Of a DNA stretch of 14,018 nt, positions 12,837 through 14,018 are shown piece by piece. Below the pieces are notes generated by a model. It did not search any database, had not been told where the DNA came from, and worked only from the letters and a program-made list of their open reading frames with translations. Position 1 is the stretch's first letter. The number at the start of each line of letters is the position of its first letter. This DNA comes from an uncultured Collinsella sp. (GTDB taxonomy: Bacteria > Actinomycetota > Coriobacteriia > Coriobacteriales > Coriobacteriaceae). A program made the translations under genes and the position numbers. The DNA is taken from contig CABRWN010000036.1 in the NCBI GenBank assembly GCA_902474645.1, positions 1-14,018 of the forward strand, given 5' to 3'.

Positions 12837-14006
12837 TTACATCCCTGTCAACAACACGACATCGAGAATCGTCACGATGACGCCGATCCCTACGAGCAAC
12901 GCGTTGAGCGGGCGCGAGTTGGCGTATTTACCCATGACGCGGCGTGAGCTGGTGAGCCGTATGAGCACAAAGACCGTAATCGGCAGCTGAAGCGACAGCA
13001 GTGCCTGACTCCAAATGAGACCCTCAAAAGGATTCGGGACGACCAGGCACGCCGCCACTGCGCCGACGAAACAGGTCGCCACCCCGATCGAGGAATGTCG
13101 GTCGTGGATGTCGTATTCCTCATCGAACATGCCCGCGGTGATGGTGCCCGCCGCCATGCCCGCCGTCACACTACTCGATAGGCCCGCAAACAGCAGCGCC
13201 ACCGCAAAGATTGTCGAGCTCGCCGGGCCCAGAATGGGGGAGAGCGTGTCCGCTGCGACGGCGAGGTCGTCTACGACAATGCCGTGCGCAAAGAAGGTCG
13301 TTGCGGCCAGGATGACCATGGCCGAGTTGATTGCCCAGCCTACGCCCATCGAAAAGAGCGTGTCGAAGAGCTCATAGCGCAGACGCTCTTCGATAACCTG
13401 CTCGCCTTGGCCTTCGAAGTGCATGGATTGGATGACCTCGGAGTGCAGGAAGAGGTTGTGGGGCATAACGACCGCGCCTAGGATGCTTACGATAATCGCG
13501 GCCGAGCCGGTGAGCATACGGGGTGTGATCCAGCTTGTGGCGGCTTGCGGCCAGTCGACCTTGACTAGTGCAAGCTCGGCTAAAAACGAAAGTCCCACCA
13601 CGCCCACGAAGGCGATGATCCAGCGTTCGGCGCGTTTGTAGGAGCTTGTCATGAGCATGGCAATCGATGCCGCCGCCACGATGACGCAGCCCGCGCGCAC
13701 GGGCAGGCCAAAGAGCATTTGAAGCGCGATCGCACCGCCCAGGACTTCGGCCATGGCGGTGGCGACCGTGGCTAGATACGCGCTGCCGAGTATCGCACGC
13801 CCGACGAGGCGGGGCAGGTGGCGCGTCGTGGCCTCGGCGAGACACATGCCCGTGGCGATGCCCAAGTGCGCCGCGTTGTGCTGCAGCACGATGAGCATGA
13901 TCGTGGACAGCGTGACGATCCACAGCAGCGCGTAGCCAAACTGCGAGCCGGCGGCCATGTTGGAGGCCCAGTTGCCCGGGTCGATAAAGCCGACGGTCAC
14001 GAGCAA
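12837..14006 (-). CDS. mntH: Nramp-family divalent metal (Mn2+/Fe2+) transporter, N-terminus missing
   Basis: About 389 residues of a polytopic membrane protein, leftward, ending at TAA (complement of 12837-12839). The two Nramp hallmarks are intact: DPGN in GFIDPGNWASN (transmembrane helix 1) and MPHN in AVVMPHNLFLHS (helix 6), which together bind the metal ion. About ten hydrophobic segments are visible. The family imports Mn2+ (and Fe2+) with protons. The 5' end is lost: from 14006 on the sequence is Illumina adapter, so the true protein continues upstream (family members have roughly 20-50 more N-terminal residues), and the TTG at the complement of 14004-14006 should not be taken as the start. 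The gene converges on the rubredoxin gene. Mn specificity (MntH) is the usual bacterial role but cannot be told from Fe by sequence here. Confidence 0.9.
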   Translation of the reverse strand: MLVTVGFIDPGNWASNMAAGSQFGYALLWIVTLSTIMLIVLQHNAAHLGIATGMCLAEATTRHLPRLVGRAILGSAYLATVATAMAEVLGGAIALQMLFGLPVRAGCVIVAAASIAMLMTSSYKRAERWIIAFVGVVGLSFLAELALVKVDWPQAATSWITPRMLTGSAAIIVSILGAVVMPHNLFLHSEVIQSMHFEGQGEQVIEERLRYELFDTLFSMGVGWAINSAMVILAATTFFAHGIVVDDLAVAADTLSPILGPASSTIFAVALLFAGLSSSVTAGMAAGTITAGMFDEEYDIHDRHSSIGVATCFVGAVAACLVVPNPFEGLIWSQALLSLQLPITVFVLIRLTSSRRVMGKYANSRPLNALLVGIGVIVTILDVVLLTGM

Positions 14007-14018
14007 GATCGGAAGAGC
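14006..14018. other. Sequencing adapter remnant at the contig end
   Basis: The last 13 bases are AGATCGGAAGAGC, identical to the common prefix of Illumina TruSeq adapters. It sits exactly at the end of the window and replaces the expected Nramp N-terminal codons, so it is a library artefact rather than genome sequence. Confidence 0.93.

Overview
The window (about 60% G+C by eye, strong GGAGG-type ribosome sites, some TTG and GTG starts) looks like the chromosome of a gut actinobacterium of the Coriobacteriia, most like Collinsella. That placement is inferred from protein style and gene content, not from a search. The right end is a contig end: the last 13 bases are exactly AGATCGGAAGAGC, the Illumina adapter prefix.

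Layout. Left edge: the last 77 codons of an ftsX-like cell-division gene and its terminator. Then rnr (RNase R) with its own promoter, an orphan small serine recombinase preceded by a cluster of ACCTRCC motifs, and a VanZ-like membrane protein with a TTG start and a perfect Shine-Dalgarno. From 4167 to 8610 lies a complete amino-sugar salvage cluster, murR-murQ-murP-mupG: an RpiR/SIS regulator, MurNAc-6-P etherase, a PTS EIIBC permease without IIA, and a DUF871/GH170 6-phospho-N-acetylmuramidase. A strong intrinsic terminator sits between murP and mupG. Together these proteins would import MurNAc or MurNAc-GlcNAc with phosphorylation, cleave the disaccharide phosphate and remove the lactyl ether, giving GlcNAc-6-P.

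Next come an ArsC/Spx-like CxxC protein, a three-unit array of palindromic hairpins, a leftward gene of unknown function, tRNA-Gln(CUG) and tRNA-Glu(CUC) behind a near-consensus promoter, a TPR protein overlapping smpB by 11 bp, a long 22-bp inverted repeat, a flavin reductase-like protein and a 47-residue rubredoxin. Another pair of palindromic hairpins follows, then a leftward Nramp-type (MntH-like) metal transporter that runs into the adapter.

The genes are mostly core or housekeeping genes plus one catabolic operon. I see no phage, plasmid, CRISPR or defence locus. The least explained signals are three sequence-unrelated families of intergenic palindromes, two of them arrayed exactly between convergent gene ends, the recombinase-upstream motif cluster, and the possible attenuator in front of mupG.
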